Below, piece after piece: positions 20,165-21,506 of a stretch of 21,506 nucleotides of DNA. The notes under the pieces were generated by a model. That model was not told the DNA's origin. It did no database searches and worked only from the letters and a program-made list of their open reading frames with translations. Positions within the stretch are counted from its first letter, which is position 1; each line of letters starts with the position of its first letter. The stretch comes from Funneliformis mosseae (Eukaryota > Glomeromycota > Glomeromycetes > Glomerales > Glomeraceae). The position numbers were made by a program, and so were the translations under genes. The DNA lies in the NCBI GenBank assembly GCA_910592005.1, contig CAJVPP010001235.1:1-21506 (forward strand), given 5' to 3'.

Positions 20165-21388
20165 TTATAATAATTAATTTTTTTTTATTTCATCTATATT
20201 TTTTTTGATTTTTTTTTTAGTAATTCAATGTAAGACTATCACTTTCTATAAAATGAACATACTTCTATGCTATTTTTTCGTTGAATTTAAAATAAATATT
20301 TTACAATTCTTTTGTATTATATAGTTGATTTATATTGATTAAATATCCCTATATCTAACTTTATCCTGATGATTTAACATTTGAAATCAAAACTAATTAG
20401 CTAGCTATTTTATTTAAGTCAATTTTTTTACTTTTTTATAAATTTGAACTAGTTTTTATTAAATATTTGTATTAGAATCAGATTCAACTAACTTAATTAT
20501 AGATATATTTGGATTTTATTTTTTCTGTTTTGATAAATTATATATGCTTTATCTTAGTATTTTTAAATTACTTACTTCAGTTTTTTTATAATTCTCTAAT
20601 TGTGATTATATTAGTGTTTCTACATTCTTATTATTGGATATTATTATTAATAAAAAATAATAATACAAATAAAATAATAAAATACTTTCTTTAATTATTA
20701 TCTATTAATTTATGTATTTTATAGATTAATTATACTTATATCTAAGATTAGTGCTAGTAATATTAACTAAACTTATTAGAACTTCAATTATAAGATCAGA
20801 TTAAAATAAATTGAATTGATTTTAGATAGAATTTTAACTGAACTGATATAATCAATCAATAAAATTCTTAAATAAAAATAGGATATATTATAAAAGTTAA
20901 AAATTAATGCAATTTTCTTGTTTTTTATATTTAATTAAAAAATAGCTTAACATATCATATTATATAACTGTAAAATACAAATTTAATATAACTTATTCAA
21001 GTTTTATTTATATTTTATTAATTTAAATTGAATAGATTACAATAATAGTTTAATTATAATACTATATATAATATTACTAAATAATTTAGTAATAGCTTAT
21101 CTATTTTATAAAAAAATTTTTATTTTTTTATATTTTTAAAATTAACATGCAATACACTTTCTTTCACATAATTATATAAATTTTTTTAATTTTCATCTTT
21201 TAAAATTTTATATAATATATTGATATATAAACTCAAACTAAATTTTAATTTAAACTCTAATTTTAACTAGTCTATAAATTAATTTATAACTTGAATTTAC
21301 TTTCAAACTAATAAAAATTAGACTAATTAACCTATTAATATTTTTAATTAGTGTTAAGTATTTTATAATTATAAACTATAGATATCTA

Positions 21389-21430
21389 TACAGTAAAGAT
21401 CATAAGTATCTGACTGCTTGAGATCGTCTA
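21389..21430 (+). mobile_element. Second Tc1/mariner-like element end
   Basis: TACAGTAAAGATCATAAGTA and the following TCTGACTGCTT agree with the sequence at 19475 at 24 of 31 positions counted by eye, in the same orientation, again starting with TA then CAGT. If it is the left end of an element, most of that element would lie beyond the window. Because both ends point the same way they are not the two termini of one element. Confidence 0.4.
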
Positions 21431-21506
21431 AAATTATTATATAACTACCCCTTAAATTTTTCAGAAATATAATGTAACACAATACATGATCACCTGTAAA
21501 TTTATA

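Larger units (their letters stand above)
16221..21506. other. Gene-poor, extremely AT-rich region
   Basis: More than 5 kb with no intact gene on either strand. Open frames are short and their products are the Lys/Ile/Asn/Leu mix expected of AT-rich DNA, apart from two transposon-like fossils. Recognisable items are the second copy of the dispersed repeat (16492-16685), a possible decayed inverted third copy near 17610-17770, the CAACTAGTTG palindrome cluster (17181-17310), a stop-riddled minus-strand frame (about 18360-18828), a Tc1/mariner-type transposase fragment (19961-20164) and two transposon-end-like sequences (19475 and 21389). The rest holds nothing I can name. Confidence 0.6.

Noticed and set aside
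20509..20694. 61-codon plus-strand frame
   Set aside because: It is a Phe/Leu/Ile/Asn string typical of T-rich DNA with no motif, no splice partner and no promoter.
1..21506. tRNA, rRNA, CRISPR array or bacterial operon
   Set aside because: No cloverleaf with A/B boxes, no rRNA-like stretch and no regularly spaced direct repeats were seen. Spliceosomal introns rule out a bacterial origin.

Overview
The window is nuclear DNA of an intron-rich, strongly AT-biased fungus. Eight protein genes can be rebuilt exon by exon, with 39 introns inside coding sequence. Most introns have GTAAGT/GTATGT-like donors and T-rich tracts ending in TTAG, TATAG or CAG. The gene set (PH-CRIB PAK kinase of the Cla4 type, WD40-type Sec12, fungal-length NudC) points to a fungus. 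The AT bias, the dense short introns and the gene-poor AT-rich flanks resemble Glomeromycotina (Rhizophagus-like); that placement is inference, not proof.

Layout. 1-2008: AT-rich flank with an imperfect inverted repeat, a dispersed repeat and a less AT-rich block. 2009-15262: compact housekeeping island holding, in order, PAK kinase (+), eIF3i (+), snRNP SmG (-), a KHDC4-like double-KH protein (+), Sec12/PREB (-), ribosomal protein uL6/RPL9 (-), complex I subunit NDUFB11/ESSS (+) and NudC (-, 15262-16141). Convergent pairs have short spacers (162-245 bp), except KHDC4/Sec12 with about 1 kb. Divergent pairs share 228-bp and 459-bp promoter regions. 16142-21506: a gene-poor, extremely AT-rich stretch with a second copy of the flank repeat, a palindrome cluster, a decayed Tc1/mariner-type transposase fragment and two transposon-end-like sequences.

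The genes do not form a pathway. They serve Rho-GTPase signalling, translation initiation, splicing, COPII vesicle budding, the ribosome, respiration and dynein/HSP90-linked chaperoning. What links several of them is a promoter motif: RTCACRTG (CACGTG/CACATG) sits 72-88 bp upstream of the start codon of eIF3i, Sec12, NudC and NDUFB11.

I see no new multi-gene system here. The best leads are the shared promoter motif at fixed spacing, two GC-AG introns with the same 10-base donor context, the same repeat on both sides of the gene island, a Sec12 with almost no lumenal tail, and unexplained structured elements in the flanks. All gene models come from reading the sequence by eye: exon phases were checked to sum correctly, but no alignment or transcript data were available.
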